Shown here in pieces: positions 56,522 to 64,000 of a stretch of 64,000 nucleotides of DNA (position 1 is its first letter; every line of letters starts with the position of its first letter). This stretch comes from Paenibacillus vietnamensis. GTDB lineage: Bacteria; Bacillota; Bacilli; Paenibacillales; Paenibacillaceae. The notes beneath the pieces were generated by a model. It saw nothing but the letters and a program-made list of their open reading frames with translations. It was not told the origin of the DNA and ran no database searches. The translations under genes were made by a program, and so were the position numbers. The stretch is taken from assembly GCF_020169515.1 (NCBI RefSeq), contig NZ_JAHMHW010000003.1:310001-374000 (forward strand), read 5' to 3'.

Positions 56522-56558
56522 AAAAAGGCTGACTCCGCATCGGTTCGCAGGGTCAGCC
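56522..56558 (-). terminator. Intrinsic terminator of the 111-residue unknown gene
   Basis: Minus-strand stem GGCTGAC / GTCAGCC with an inner CCTGCG/CGCAGG-like pairing (TGCG/TGCG region imperfect) and TTTTTGG after it, 24 bp beyond the stop. Confidence 0.85.
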
Positions 56559-56582
56559 TGTCATTTATCCGGAGCTCCGATT

Positions 56583-56918
56583 TTACAGCACGCCCATCGA
56601 TTCGATATGGCGCTTTGTGTCGTCGGTTCCATGCTCGTACAGCTTCCTGTATATGCTCTGAATAATACCGTCGTAGCCGGCATTCATTTCGCCGTCGCTT
56701 GCCGTGCCGTACGGCGTATGCACGAAATGGAACGTCTGCGCCTCGTCCATGCTGGAAAGCTCGTCGAACAGCTCCCTCAGCTTGGTATGCTCTCTCCCGT
56801 TTAAGCGGACCTCCAGCTCGTATGCCGCCGCCTGCCGGTCCTCAAGTATTTGTCCCGCCTGGACGGACACATAATACGTTCTCCAATCGCTGTGCTCCGT
56901 TTCGTTGCCAATTACCAT
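56583..56918 (-). CDS. Uncharacterised 111-residue protein
   Basis: I do not recognise the family. The protein is small, soluble and acidic, with a beta-rich first half (DWRTYYVSVQAGQIL, AAYELEVRLNGREHTKLREL) and helices in the second (LFDELSSMDEAQTFHFV, GIIQSIYRKLYEHG). There are no cysteines, signal peptide or membrane helix. AAGGGG stands upstream of the ATG and an intrinsic terminator follows, so expression as a single-gene unit is likely. It is convergent with tRNA-Arg and divergent from asnB. Confidence 0.75.
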   Translation of the reverse strand: MVIGNETEHSDWRTYYVSVQAGQILEDRQAAAYELEVRLNGREHTKLRELFDELSSMDEAQTFHFVHTPYGTASDGEMNAGYDGIIQSIYRKLYEHGTDDTKRHIESMGVL

Positions 56919-57060
56919 CTTCGGCTATACCCCTTTCCTGCCGCTCTCGCTTTTATCGGCCTGTTCTAGCATCCCCCGTCGGACAGACATTTTATCCCTT
57001 TTTTCAGCATATAACGATATTATCGCAACTTGAGACCAGCAAAAGAGAGGAATGAGAACG

Positions 57061-58905
57061 ATGTGTGGAATTACCGGCTGGATCGACTGGCACCGTGATC
57101 TGACCAAGCAGAGCAAAAGCTTAGAGAAGATGACCGACACGCTCGCACCGCGCGGTCCCGACGCTTCCGGCACGTGGATATCGGCGCATTGCGCGCTCGG
57201 ACACCGCCGCTTGTCCGTTATCGATCCCGAGAACGGAGCACAGCCGATGATTCGCCATACGGGCGACGACAAATACGTCGTAGTCTATAACGGCGAGCTA
57301 TATAACGCGCTCGAGCTGCGCAAGGAACTCGAAAGCAGGGGAAGAACGTTCACGACGAACTGCGATACGGAAGTTTTGCTGGTAGCGTATATGGAATGGG
57401 GAAAGGCTTGTGTCGAGCGGTTTAACGGCATCTTCGCATTCGCGATATGGGATGCGTCCGCAAGCGAGCTGTTTCTGGCACGCGACCGTTTGGGCGTTAA
57501 GCCGCTGTTCTACAGCACGCAGGACGGTCTTTTTATTTTCGGATCGGAGCAAAAGTGCATCCTGGCCCATCCTGCGGTCAAGCCCGAGGTCGGGGCGGAG
57601 GGACTGGCTGAAATTTTTATTCTCGGTCCCGCGCGCACGCCCGGCCACGGCGTCTATAAGCAGATTCAGGAGCTGCGTCCCGGCCGCTGCTTGACGGTAA
57701 GCCGTTCCGGCATCAGGACGGTTACGTATTGGCAGCTGGAGAGCAGCCCGCACAATCAGAATGTGGAGGAGACGGCGGAGCATGTCCGGGAGCTTCTGAA
57801 GGATACGGTAGAAAGGCAGCTCGTATCGGATGTGCCGGTGTGCACGCTGCTGTCGGGCGGTCTGGACTCCAGCGCCTTGACGACGCTTGCCGTTAATTAT
57901 TACAACCAGAACGGCCAGGGCAGCGTCCACACGTATTCCGTCGATTACAAGGATAACGACAAAAACTTCAAGGCGCACGCCTTCCAGCCGAACAGCGACG
58001 CCCCGTGGATCCAGCGTATGACGACCCATCTCGGCACGGTTCATCATCCCGTCCAATTCGACACGCCCGAGCTCGTCGGCGCCCTCGATGCAGCGACCTT
58101 TGCCCGTGATTTGCCCGGCATGGCCGATGTCGACGCGTCGCTGCTGCTGTTCTGCCACGAGATCAAAAAGGACGCAACCGTCGCTATATCGGGGGAAGCG
58201 GCTGACGAAATTTTCGGCGGTTATCCTTGGTTTCACCGGGAGGAAGCGCTGAATGCCGATACCTTCCCGTGGTCGCTCGCCTCGGCCATGCGCGCCGATC
58301 TGCTGGCTCCAGACGTAGCCAAATGGATCAAGCCGCTCGATTACATCGGAGACAGGTACGCTCAGGCGATTGCCGAAGTGCCTCATCCGGACGGGGAAAT
58401 CGGGCAGCTGCGCAAAATGCGTCAAATGTCTTATTTGAACATTACGAGGTTCATGCCGACGCTTCTCGACCGTAAGGACCGGATGAGCATGGCAGCCGGG
58501 CTGGAGGTGCGGGTCCCGTTCTGCGACCACCGGCTCGTCGAATACGTCTGGAACATCCCGTGGGAGATCAAAACGTCGGGTGACAGGGAGAAAGGCATTT
58601 TGCGCAAAGCGCTGCGCGGCGTGCTTCCGGACGACGTCCTGACCCGCAAAAAAAGCCCTTACCCGAAAACCCACAACCCGAATTACCTCGCTGCGGTCAA
58701 AGGACTGCTGCTCGACGTGCTGAACGACCCCGGCTCCCCTCTCCTTCCGCTTATCAATGTGCAGAAGGTCAAAGAGCTTGCCGAATCCAGTACGGCCAGC
58801 TCGAACATTCCGTGGTTCGGCCAGCTGATGTCGGGTCCGCAGCTATTCGCTTATTTGTATCAGGTTAATCTGTGGCTGAAGCGCTACAAGGTCGAAATCG
58901 TCTGA
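57061..58905 (+). CDS. asnB: Asparagine synthase, glutamine-hydrolysing
   Basis: Makes asparagine from aspartate, ATP and glutamine. The ATG at 57061 is used, not an in-frame start three codons earlier, because it places Cys2 (MCGITGW) at the N-terminus where it must be the glutaminase nucleophile. The class II glutaminase domain covers about 1-205 (RRLSVIDPENGAQP, YNGELYNALELRKEL). The synthetase domain has the PP-loop LLSGGLDSSALTT (about 263-275) and the EVRVPFCDHRLVEYVWNIPWE region. 614 residues. It is one of few plus-strand genes and is followed by a bidirectional terminator. In B. subtilis the closest functional relatives are AsnB, AsnH and AsnO; which type this is cannot be read. Confidence 0.95.
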   Translation: MCGITGWIDWHRDLTKQSKSLEKMTDTLAPRGPDASGTWISAHCALGHRRLSVIDPENGAQPMIRHTGDDKYVVVYNGELYNALELRKELESRGRTFTTNCDTEVLLVAYMEWGKACVERFNGIFAFAIWDASASELFLARDRLGVKPLFYSTQDGLFIFGSEQKCILAHPAVKPEVGAEGLAEIFILGPARTPGHGVYKQIQELRPGRCLTVSRSGIRTVTYWQLESSPHNQNVEETAEHVRELLKDTVERQLVSDVPVCTLLSGGLDSSALTTLAVNYYNQNGQGSVHTYSVDYKDNDKNFKAHAFQPNSDAPWIQRMTTHLGTVHHPVQFDTPELVGALDAATFARDLPGMADVDASLLLFCHEIKKDATVAISGEAADEIFGGYPWFHREEALNADTFPWSLASAMRADLLAPDVAKWIKPLDYIGDRYAQAIAEVPHPDGEIGQLRKMRQMSYLNITRFMPTLLDRKDRMSMAAGLEVRVPFCDHRLVEYVWNIPWEIKTSGDREKGILRKALRGVLPDDVLTRKKSPYPKTHNPNYLAAVKGLLLDVLNDPGSPLLPLINVQKVKELAESSTASSNIPWFGQLMSGPQLFAYLYQVNLWLKRYKVEIV

Positions 58906-58980
58906 TCCAGCTTACGTTTCGCGGTGAGATATAGGCGTCGGTATAGGAGTGAAACTTATCCTTTCTTATATCTTTAAAAC

Positions 58981-59038
58981 AAAAGCCCACATCCGGTTCG
59001 TTCCGCTGCCGCGGTCCTATGCCGGATGAGGGCTTTTT
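58981..59038. terminator. Bidirectional terminator between asnB and rdgB
   Basis: AAAAGCCC...CATCCGG pairs with CCGGATG...GGGCTTTTT around a GC-rich loop. T runs are present on both strands, so it serves convergent asnB (plus) and rdgB (minus). Confidence 0.88.
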
Positions 59039-59055
59039 AATGAAAAAATATTCCT

Positions 59056-59718
59056 TTACGCGTCCTGAAACAGAGGCAGCAGCTTGCCGAGCGCATCGCC
59101 ACGGTGGCTGATCTGCTGCTTCTCCTCCTTCGTCAGCTCCGCCATGCCGCGCTTCAGCTGCGGAAGCCAGAAATGCGGATCGTATCCGAATCCGCCGGAG
59201 CCGTGCGGACGGTCCGTAATAAGGCCGCCCACCGTTCCCTCGGCTTCGACGAAATGTCCCGTCGCCGGATCGTAGAGGGCCAGAGCGCAGACGAACTGCG
59301 CCCCGCTGAGCATGGCCGAGCCGTCCTCCAGTACGCCGAGCGGCTTAAGCCGCCCTTCCTCCTTCAGCCGATTAAGCTCGGCGATCAGCTTCGCGTTATT
59401 CTCCGCATCCGTTGCGCCTTCGCCCGCGTAGCGAGCGGAATAGACACCCGGCTCCCCGTTCAGCGCCTCGACGCGCAGCCCGGAGTCGTCGGCCAGCACC
59501 TTCACGCCAAGGGCGTCGCCGGCCGTCTTCGCCTTGATGCGCGCATTGGCTGCAAACGTGTCGCCGTCCTCGACGATGTCCGGAATTTGCGGATAATCAA
59601 GCAGGCTCGCCGCTGCTTTGCCCAGCTTCCGGAGCGCATGGTCGAACTCCTTTACCTTGCCGGCGTTCTTGGTCGCGATGACGACCGTTTCGCCGCTCTT
59701 TACAGCTTTCTCCGCCAT
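59056..59718 (-). CDS. rdgB: XTP/dITP diphosphatase (RdgB/HAM1 family)
   Basis: Removes deaminated purine triphosphates (XTP, ITP) from the nucleotide pool. The 220 residues have VVIATKNAGKVKEF near 13-26, the catalytic ADDSGLRVEALNGEPGVYSARYAG region (quoted core DDSGLRVEAL), TDRPHGSGGFGYDPHFW and SHRGDAL. It follows rph by 6 bp, as ysnA follows rph in B. subtilis. Confidence 0.96.
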   Translation of the reverse strand: MAEKAVKSGETVVIATKNAGKVKEFDHALRKLGKAAASLLDYPQIPDIVEDGDTFAANARIKAKTAGDALGVKVLADDSGLRVEALNGEPGVYSARYAGEGATDAENNAKLIAELNRLKEEGRLKPLGVLEDGSAMLSGAQFVCALALYDPATGHFVEAEGTVGGLITDRPHGSGGFGYDPHFWLPQLKRGMAELTKEEKQQISHRGDALGKLLPLFQDA

Positions 59719-59724
59719 CCCCGC

Positions 59725-60462
59725 TTACCCTCCGATCCGGTTCGCGTGGACGCCAAGCGCCTCGCGCTGCTTCACAACCAGCGCCGCAATGCCTTCTTCC
59801 CCTAGCGCCAGCAGTGAATTCAGCTCGTCGCGCGAAAAAGGAGCCTCCTCGCCCGTCCCTTGAACCTCCACGAACTTGCCGCTGCCGGTCATCACCACGT
59901 TCATATCGACCTTCGCCTTGGAGTCCTCTTCGTAATTCAGGTCAAGCATCGGCTTGTCCCCGATGACGCCTACGCTTACCGAAGCCAGAAAATCCGTGAT
60001 CGGATACTTGGCGAATGCCGTTTTTTCCGCAATTTTATTGACGGCCAGCGTAAGCGCGATAAACGCCCCCGTGATGGAGGTCGTGCGCGTGCCGCCGTCG
60101 GCCTGGATGACGTCGCAATCCAGCGTAATCGTACGCTCGCCGAGCGCATGCAAGTCGACGACCGAACGCAGGGCGCGCCCGATCAGCCGCTGAATTTCCA
60201 TCGTGCGTCCGCCCAGCTTGCCCTTGGCGGCCTCACGGATGTTGCGCGAATGGGTAGCGCGCGGAAGCATGGCGTATTCGGCCGTGACCCAGCCTTTTCC
60301 CTGTCCTTTCATGAAAGGAGGAACCCGCTCCTCCACGCTTGCGGTACAGAGCACCTTCGTGTCTCCGACCTCGATCAGAACCGAGCCCTCCGCATATTTG
60401 TTTACGCCTGTCGTTATCGTTACCGGCCGCAGCTGGTTGGTTTGACGACCGTCATTTCTCAT
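59725..60462 (-). CDS. rph: Ribonuclease PH
   Basis: Phosphorolytic 3'-to-5' exonuclease that trims tRNA 3' ends. The ATG at 60462 ([19 protein letters not shown]) has AGGAGG nine bases upstream and gives 245 residues. Motifs are [43 protein letters not shown] (quoted in part: [14 protein letters not shown]), [30 protein letters not shown]. It is between gerM and rdgB, the conserved gerM-rph-ysnA order. Confidence 0.97.
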   Translation of the reverse strand: MRNDGRQTNQLRPVTITTGVNKYAEGSVLIEVGDTKVLCTASVEERVPPFMKGQGKGWVTAEYAMLPRATHSRNIREAAKGKLGGRTMEIQRLIGRALRSVVDLHALGERTITLDCDVIQADGGTRTTSITGAFIALTLAVNKIAEKTAFAKYPITDFLASVSVGVIGDKPMLDLNYEEDSKAKVDMNVVMTGSGKFVEVQGTGEEAPFSRDELNSLLALGEEGIAALVVKQREALGVHANRIGG

Positions 60463-60590
60463 GCCTGTTTTCCTCCTGAGCTTCTCGATATGCATGGCAA
60501 GGTAATCAGCCTGTCCATAAAACCTCTAATCACAATCTTACCCATTTTACCAAAGTCATCCTTGAATTGCATCCAAAGCCCGAAAAAAGC

Positions 60591-60622
60591 AAAAAAAGAA
60601 GGAGACGTTCGTCTCCCCCTTC
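60591..60622 (-). terminator. Intrinsic terminator of gerM
   Basis: Minus-strand stem GAAGGGGGAGAC / GTCTCCTTC with a short loop, followed by TTTTTTT, 27 bp after the gerM stop. Confidence 0.87.
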
Positions 60623-60648
60623 GGAGCAGGCATGCCTGCTCGGCTGGC

Positions 60649-61704
60649 TTACGATTTAATCGCGTTCACGTGCGCCGGACGGCCTACAGGCTCGGTGTAG
60701 GAGTTGTCCTTGTCGTCAACGACGTTAGCTTCGCCGTTCAGCTTGATTTGCACCGTTGTCGCTCCGGTATTTTCCGTGACGGAAAGGACGAGAGCCTGCA
60801 GCATTTCCGAAGGCAGCTTCTGCCCTTCCTCATAAAATTCATCCTCGAGGTCAACCGTAACTACATCTCCCTCCTGGGCGATATTTTTCACGATCACATC
60901 GGGCAAAATAACGCTTGTCAACTCTTTCTGGTTAAGCGGACCGGCAATCAGCTGCTCCAAAGCCGCCTGAGCCGGCGAATCCGAACGGTTGACCAGCCGC
61001 GTAACCGGCACGTAATATTGCACGTCGTCTGCGGTCTGTGCAGAGAAATACAAGGTAACCGGCGTCGAACGGGAATAATTGACGCCTTCGGCGGTTTCGA
61101 TATTAATGCCGACCGCCTTCCTTGTAAGCGGCTCGTCCAGCGGGTAGCCGTCCTCAGGCATTTCCGTCAGCTTGACGCCCTCGTGCCAAATTTCCACCTG
61201 CTCGATGCCCGGTACTGCCGTAAGGGTCCAGGTAATGGCTTCGACGATTTTGCGCTCGTCTTGTGCGCTATAGTTGGTGAAAGGCTCCGAGAAGTCGACG
61301 ATCGCCAGCTTCTGTTCCTTGTCGTACGTATATTTTTTTATTTGCGTGCCCTGTGGAATCATCGCCCGGAAATCCTTCGGCAGCTGGTCCGCATACGAGC
61401 CGTTCTCGACCATCATCTCCAGCGCCTTTTGCGCCGCCTGCTCGTTCGCGCCAACCGTCGTCTGCAGGGAGATCGGAGCCAGATAGCCGTTATGGTCCTC
61501 CAGATAAACCGTCATATGCGTTCCTTGGCCCTGTACGTCAGCCTGTCCGGTTTCGGCGCCTTCCGTGCCGTCCTGGATCTCGACCTGCGGCGGATCGATC
61601 GACTGGCTTGTCTCTTGGGAGAACAGCCCGCAGCCCGCCGTAAAGATAGGCAATGCCAATACACCTGTAAGTAAAGCACCCCTAATCCATCTCTTTTGAA
61701 CCAT
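60649..61704 (-). CDS. gerM: GerM-type lipoprotein with two GerMN domains
   Basis: GerM is needed in B. subtilis for engulfment/spore assembly (anchoring the SpoIIIA-SpoIIQ complex) and germination. The 351 residues have a lipoprotein signal ending FTAGCGLFS (lipobox cysteine 25), an acidic Gln/Gly-rich linker, and two GerMN repeats (about 60-195 and 200-345), each with a TVYLED or TLYFSAQ-type start and VDF/VDLEDEF strand (KLAIVDFSEPFTNY; VVTVDLEDEFYEEG). Downstream rph supports the call. It is divergent from pgpA; I could not identify a convincing promoter. Confidence 0.9.
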   Translation of the reverse strand: MVQKRWIRGALLTGVLALPIFTAGCGLFSQETSQSIDPPQVEIQDGTEGAETGQADVQGQGTHMTVYLEDHNGYLAPISLQTTVGANEQAAQKALEMMVENGSYADQLPKDFRAMIPQGTQIKKYTYDKEQKLAIVDFSEPFTNYSAQDERKIVEAITWTLTAVPGIEQVEIWHEGVKLTEMPEDGYPLDEPLTRKAVGINIETAEGVNYSRSTPVTLYFSAQTADDVQYYVPVTRLVNRSDSPAQAALEQLIAGPLNQKELTSVILPDVIVKNIAQEGDVVTVDLEDEFYEEGQKLPSEMLQALVLSVTENTGATTVQIKLNGEANVVDDKDNSYTEPVGRPAHVNAIKS

Positions 61705-61834
61705 ATTGTTCTTTCCTCCCTAATCTAGTTTTGCCTGGCGGCTTTGTACAACTCACTATTTGTAGTACTATGTATACGAGCCCTTCTTTGTTTTAGACCA
61801 GTTTTGTCCACAAAATCGCAAGGGGGTACATTCC

Positions 61835-62374
61835 ATGACCGATCCAGAAGTTTACAGCCTGAACAGCCGCAAAGTGGCGGAAGCGACAGACGAATGGCTC
61901 ATGAAACGCGGCGTAACGAAGTTGGCTATCGCCGAGCTTGTTCATTTTTTGCAAAAAGACTATTTCCCCGATCTGACTCCCGAAGATTGCATCGTGCATG
62001 TGGAGGCCGTTCTATCGAAGCGCGAGGTGCAAAATGCGGTGCTCACCGGCATCCAGCTCGATATTCTGGCCGAGGAGGGCAAGCTGCTGCAGCCCCTTCA
62101 GGATATGATCAAGCATGACGAAGGGCTGTACGGCTGCGACGAAATTTTGGCGCTTTCGATCGTGAACGTGTACGGCAGCATCGGATTTACGAATTTCGGT
62201 TACGTCGACAAGCTGAAGCCGGGCATTCTGGTTAAGCTCAACAGCAAGACGGACGGAGAAATCCATACGTTCCTCGACGATATCGTCGGCGCGATCGCCG
62301 CATCGGCGGCAAGCCGCATCGCCCATCGCAGGCAGGCGGAGCGCGAAGGCGTTACCCAGCCGCCGCTTGATTAA
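61835..62374 (+). CDS. Phosphatidylglycerophosphatase A family protein
   Basis: The PgpA/YutG family dephosphorylates phosphatidylglycerophosphate or related substrates. The 179 residues have the family's YVDKLKPGILVKLNSKTDGEIHTFLDDIVGAIAASA-type C-terminal core (KPGILVKLN, GEIHTFLDDIVGAIAA) and GLYGCDEILALSIVNVYGSIGFTNFG region (cores GCDEILALSI, GSIGFTNFG). It lacks the long membrane helices of E. coli PgpA, like the YutG subgroup, so the in vivo substrate is uncertain. AAGGGGG precedes the ATG. The AIM24 gene follows 20 bp later. Confidence 0.85.
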   Translation: MTDPEVYSLNSRKVAEATDEWLMKRGVTKLAIAELVHFLQKDYFPDLTPEDCIVHVEAVLSKREVQNAVLTGIQLDILAEEGKLLQPLQDMIKHDEGLYGCDEILALSIVNVYGSIGFTNFGYVDKLKPGILVKLNSKTDGEIHTFLDDIVGAIAASAASRIAHRRQAEREGVTQPPLD

Positions 62375-62394
62375 CGAATAGCAGGAGGTTTCGG

Positions 62395-63075
62395 ATGAAT
62401 TACGAAATTTTTTACAAAGGCGCATTCGCTATGCTGAAGGTTAAGCTGAATCAAGGCGAAAGCGTGAAAGGGGAAATGGGCGCCATGGTATCCATGTCGC
62501 CCAGCATCGACCTGAAGGGCACGGTGGACGGCGGCATCATGCGCGGTCTTGGACGGATGCTCAGCGGGGAAACGTTCTTTTTCCAGGAAATGACGGCCGT
62601 GCGGGGGCAAGGGGAAATTCTCCTTGCTCCCCCTTCCCTCGGCGATATCGAGGCGATCGAGCTCGACGGTTCGTATAAGCTGTACGTTCAGAAGGACGGT
62701 TTTTTGGCAGGCACCAGCGGGATAGAGGTAAATACCAAAATGCAAAATCTCGGACGCGGGCTTTTGTCGGGGGAAGGCTTCTTCATCGTCGAAATCAGCG
62801 GCCGGGGCACCGTGTTCCTCTCCTCGTACGGCGCGATCCACGCGATAAATCTGGCGCCGGGCGAAGAGGTCACGATCGACAACGGGCATCTTGTCGCATG
62901 GCCGGGCTACATGCAGTACAGCATCGATAAAGCGTCGAAGGGCTGGCTCTCCAGCTTCACCAGCGGTGAAGGCCTGGTGTGCAAATTCCGCGGCGAAGGG
63001 GTTGTGCTCGTCCAGTCGCGCAATCCGGCCAGCTTCGGCAATTGGCTCAAAAAGTTTATCCCGGGCAGAAGCTGA
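62395..63075 (+). CDS. AIM24/TIGR00266 family protein
   Basis: A 226-residue protein of the widespread AIM24-like family, of unknown function, in bacteria often called TIGR00266. It is nearly all beta and forms trimers in solved members. Motifs are GESVKGEMGAMVSMS, LSGETFFFQEMTA, AGTSGIEVNTKMQNLGRGLLSGEGFF (quoted in part) and LVAWPGYMQYSI. AGGAGG stands six bases before the ATG. It is in a two-gene unit with pgpA, ended by a terminator. Confidence 0.92.
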   Translation: MNYEIFYKGAFAMLKVKLNQGESVKGEMGAMVSMSPSIDLKGTVDGGIMRGLGRMLSGETFFFQEMTAVRGQGEILLAPPSLGDIEAIELDGSYKLYVQKDGFLAGTSGIEVNTKMQNLGRGLLSGEGFFIVEISGRGTVFLSSYGAIHAINLAPGEEVTIDNGHLVAWPGYMQYSIDKASKGWLSSFTSGEGLVCKFRGEGVVLVQSRNPASFGNWLKKFIPGRS

Positions 63076-63144
63076 CCGGCTGTAAAAGCTCGCTGCGCTA
63101 TAAGTTATTAATGAACTCATACTTATAAAATTGTTAAGTACAAA

Positions 63145-63182
63145 GGGCTGTTCACATCGGCGGTTTCGCCTGTGAACAGCCC
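63145..63182. terminator. Bidirectional terminator between AIM24 gene and the kinase
   Basis: Perfect GGGCTGTTCACA / TGTGAACAGCCC stem with a GGCGAAACC-type loop. The plus strand continues TCTTCTCATTT, the minus strand TTTGTAC. Suitable for both convergent units, although T runs are short. Confidence 0.8.
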
Positions 63183-63204
63183 TCTTCTCATTTGATGCCT
63201 TTCC

Positions 63205-64000
63205 TTAAAACTCCACGCGCACCCTTGTCCCCGACGCATCGGAATCGAAATGGATCGTCGCTCCGTGATGATCCGCTATGCTGCGGCATACGGCCAGACC
63301 CAATCCCGTTCCGTTGTCCTTCGTCGTATAGAAAGGGGTGAAAACCAGATCATGTGCTTCCTTTGGAATCCCGTGTCCCTGGTCGATCACCTCAAGGTTG
63401 ACGAAGCCGTCTACCTTGCTCGTCCGAATCGTAAGCACGCCCCCTTTATTCATCGCTTGAATGGCATTGCGCGTCAGGTTCAGGAGCAGCTGGCGGATCT
63501 CTTTCTGGTCTACGAATATCGGCTTATCCGCCTGAAGATCGACGGCAACCTCAATCCCGTATACGGCGGCGTCGGCCTCCAGCAGAGGCAGCAGCTGCTC
63601 GATAATCTGGTTAAGCTGCAAATATTCCTTGCTGACGAAGCGCGTGCTCGCAAGCGACAAATATTCGGAAATAATGCCGTTGGCGCGGTCGAGCTCGCTG
63701 ATCATCAGGGAAACGATTTCCTGCCGGGTCTGGAACGACTGGTTTTTGCCCATTAATTGCAGAAAACCTTTGATCGTCGTCATCGGGTTGCGCACCTCGT
63801 GCGCAATGCTGGCGGCCATCGAGCTGAGCAGATTGTATTTGTCCAGCAGAACTAAATTTTTCTCGGCTTTTCTGAGGTCTGTGACGTCGGTCGCAAACCC
63901 CAAAAAATACTCCTTATCGCCCATGCGGACCGGTTCGCCGGAAAACATGCCGCTCCCAAGCTCGCCGTTTGTCTTCAAGAAGCTCAGCTCGTGGTTTTTG
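63205..64000 (-). CDS. PAS-domain sensor histidine kinase, sporulation-kinase type, C-terminal part
   Basis: Only the C-terminal 265 residues are in the window; the frame is open to the right edge, so the start lies outside. The end of a PAS domain (SGEPVRMGDKEYFLGFATDVTDLRKAE) is followed by the H-box AASIAHEVRNPMTTIKGFLQLM (phospho-accepting histidine), N-box LLLNLTRNAIQAMNKGG, G1 IDQGHGIPKEA and G2 TPFYTTKDNGTGLGLAVC. The AHEVRNPMTTIKGFLQLM type of H-box is typical of the KinA-KinE phosphorelay kinases. The partner is probably Spo0F, which is not in this window. Substrate signal unknown. Confidence 0.9.
   Translation of the reverse strand, partial: KNHELSFLKTNGELGSGMFSGEPVRMGDKEYFLGFATDVTDLRKAEKNLVLLDKYNLLSSMAASIAHEVRNPMTTIKGFLQLMGKNQSFQTRQEIVSLMISELDRANGIISEYLSLASTRFVSKEYLQLNQIIEQLLPLLEADAAVYGIEVAVDLQADKPIFVDQKEIRQLLLNLTRNAIQAMNKGGVLTIRTSKVDGFVNLEVIDQGHGIPKEAHDLVFTPFYTTKDNGTGLGLAVCRSIADHHGATIHFDSDASGTRVRVEF

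Noticed and set aside
57298..58674. 458-residue minus-strand frame opposite asnB and a 604-residue plus-strand frame opposite rph and gerM
   Set aside because: Both lie fully antisense to well-identified conserved genes and show only GC-driven composition.
61705..61834. Divergent promoters between gerM and pgpA
   Set aside because: Only weak boxes are present (TTGTAC with TACTAT at 16 bases, and a CATAG motif); none reaches a level I would defend.

Overview
The window is one continuous stretch of conserved chromosomal core from an endospore-forming, moderately high-GC member of the Bacillales, most likely Paenibacillaceae (Paenibacillus or Cohnella type). The evidence is the dense set of sporulation genes (bofC, safA, spo0B, spoIVFAB, spoVID, a SPOR/SpoIIB-type protein, lonB, gerM), Bacillus-style gene order, AGGAGG-type ribosome binding sites, and features unlike B. 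subtilis itself: ruvC present, clpP next to clpX, a cobA-hemD fusion, and ispG inserted between clpX and lonB. No phage, insertion sequence, CRISPR array or foreign island is visible. Almost every gene lies on the minus strand; the exceptions are a tRNA-Arg, asnB, and a pgpA/AIM24 pair near the right end.

Layout from left to right (minus-strand transcription runs right to left). 1-5,205: ruvCAB, a DCC-family redox protein, a SpoIID/LytB-domain protein and the start of queA. 5,233-8,137: bofC, with a good sigma-G-type promoter, and the LysM spore morphogenetic protein SafA, whose C-terminal part carries 14 tandem 12-residue repeats. 8,317-11,992: an amino-acid operon (ACT-domain regulator, hom, thrB, pheA). 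12,044-14,187: obg and a membrane-anchored Spo0B. 14,240-15,394: rplU-prp-rpmA with a structured leader. 15,413-18,456: an RNase E/G-family enzyme and the spoIVFAB pair. 18,615-26,912: cell-shape and division genes rodA, minD, minC, mreD, mreC, mreB, then radC, maf, a DUF4321 protein and a SPOR-domain protein. 27,114-32,914: a T-box-controlled valS, followed by folC and murC. 32,984-43,237: spoVID, then a complete heme operon hemA-hemX-sirohaem dehydrogenase-hemC-cobA/hemD-hemB-hemL, with rluA at its end. 43,297-48,562: speD, a DUF4309 lipoprotein, an unknown protein, ysxC and lonA. 48,600-55,214: protein quality control, lonB, ispG, clpX, clpP and tig. 55,211-64,000: a ysoA-like gene, tRNA-Arg, a small unknown gene, asnB, rdgB, rph, gerM, pgpA, an AIM24 protein and the C-terminal part of a sporulation-type histidine kinase.

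Functionally the region joins growth processes (cell wall and shape, division-site selection, heme, tRNA charging, ribosome assembly, proteolysis) to the sporulation checkpoints that use them (Spo0B phosphorelay, BofC/SpoIVF control of sigma-K, SafA/SpoVID coat assembly, LonB). Most transcription units could be delimited by intrinsic terminators, and several by good sigma-A promoters. No entirely new system stands out. The most useful leads are regulatory: putative sporulation-sigma promoters at bofC, lonB and spoVID, a branched RNA structure in the speD leader, and a Fur/PerR-type palindrome inside a candidate hemA promoter. Protein leads are the SafA repeat array, the membrane-anchored Spo0B, and two uncharacterised proteins. 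The only stretch over 300 bases without a gene is 32,575-32,983, which holds the valS T-box leader, its promoter and the spoVID terminator. Alternative start codons were chosen from ribosome-binding-site spacing and family length; each such choice is stated in the entry.
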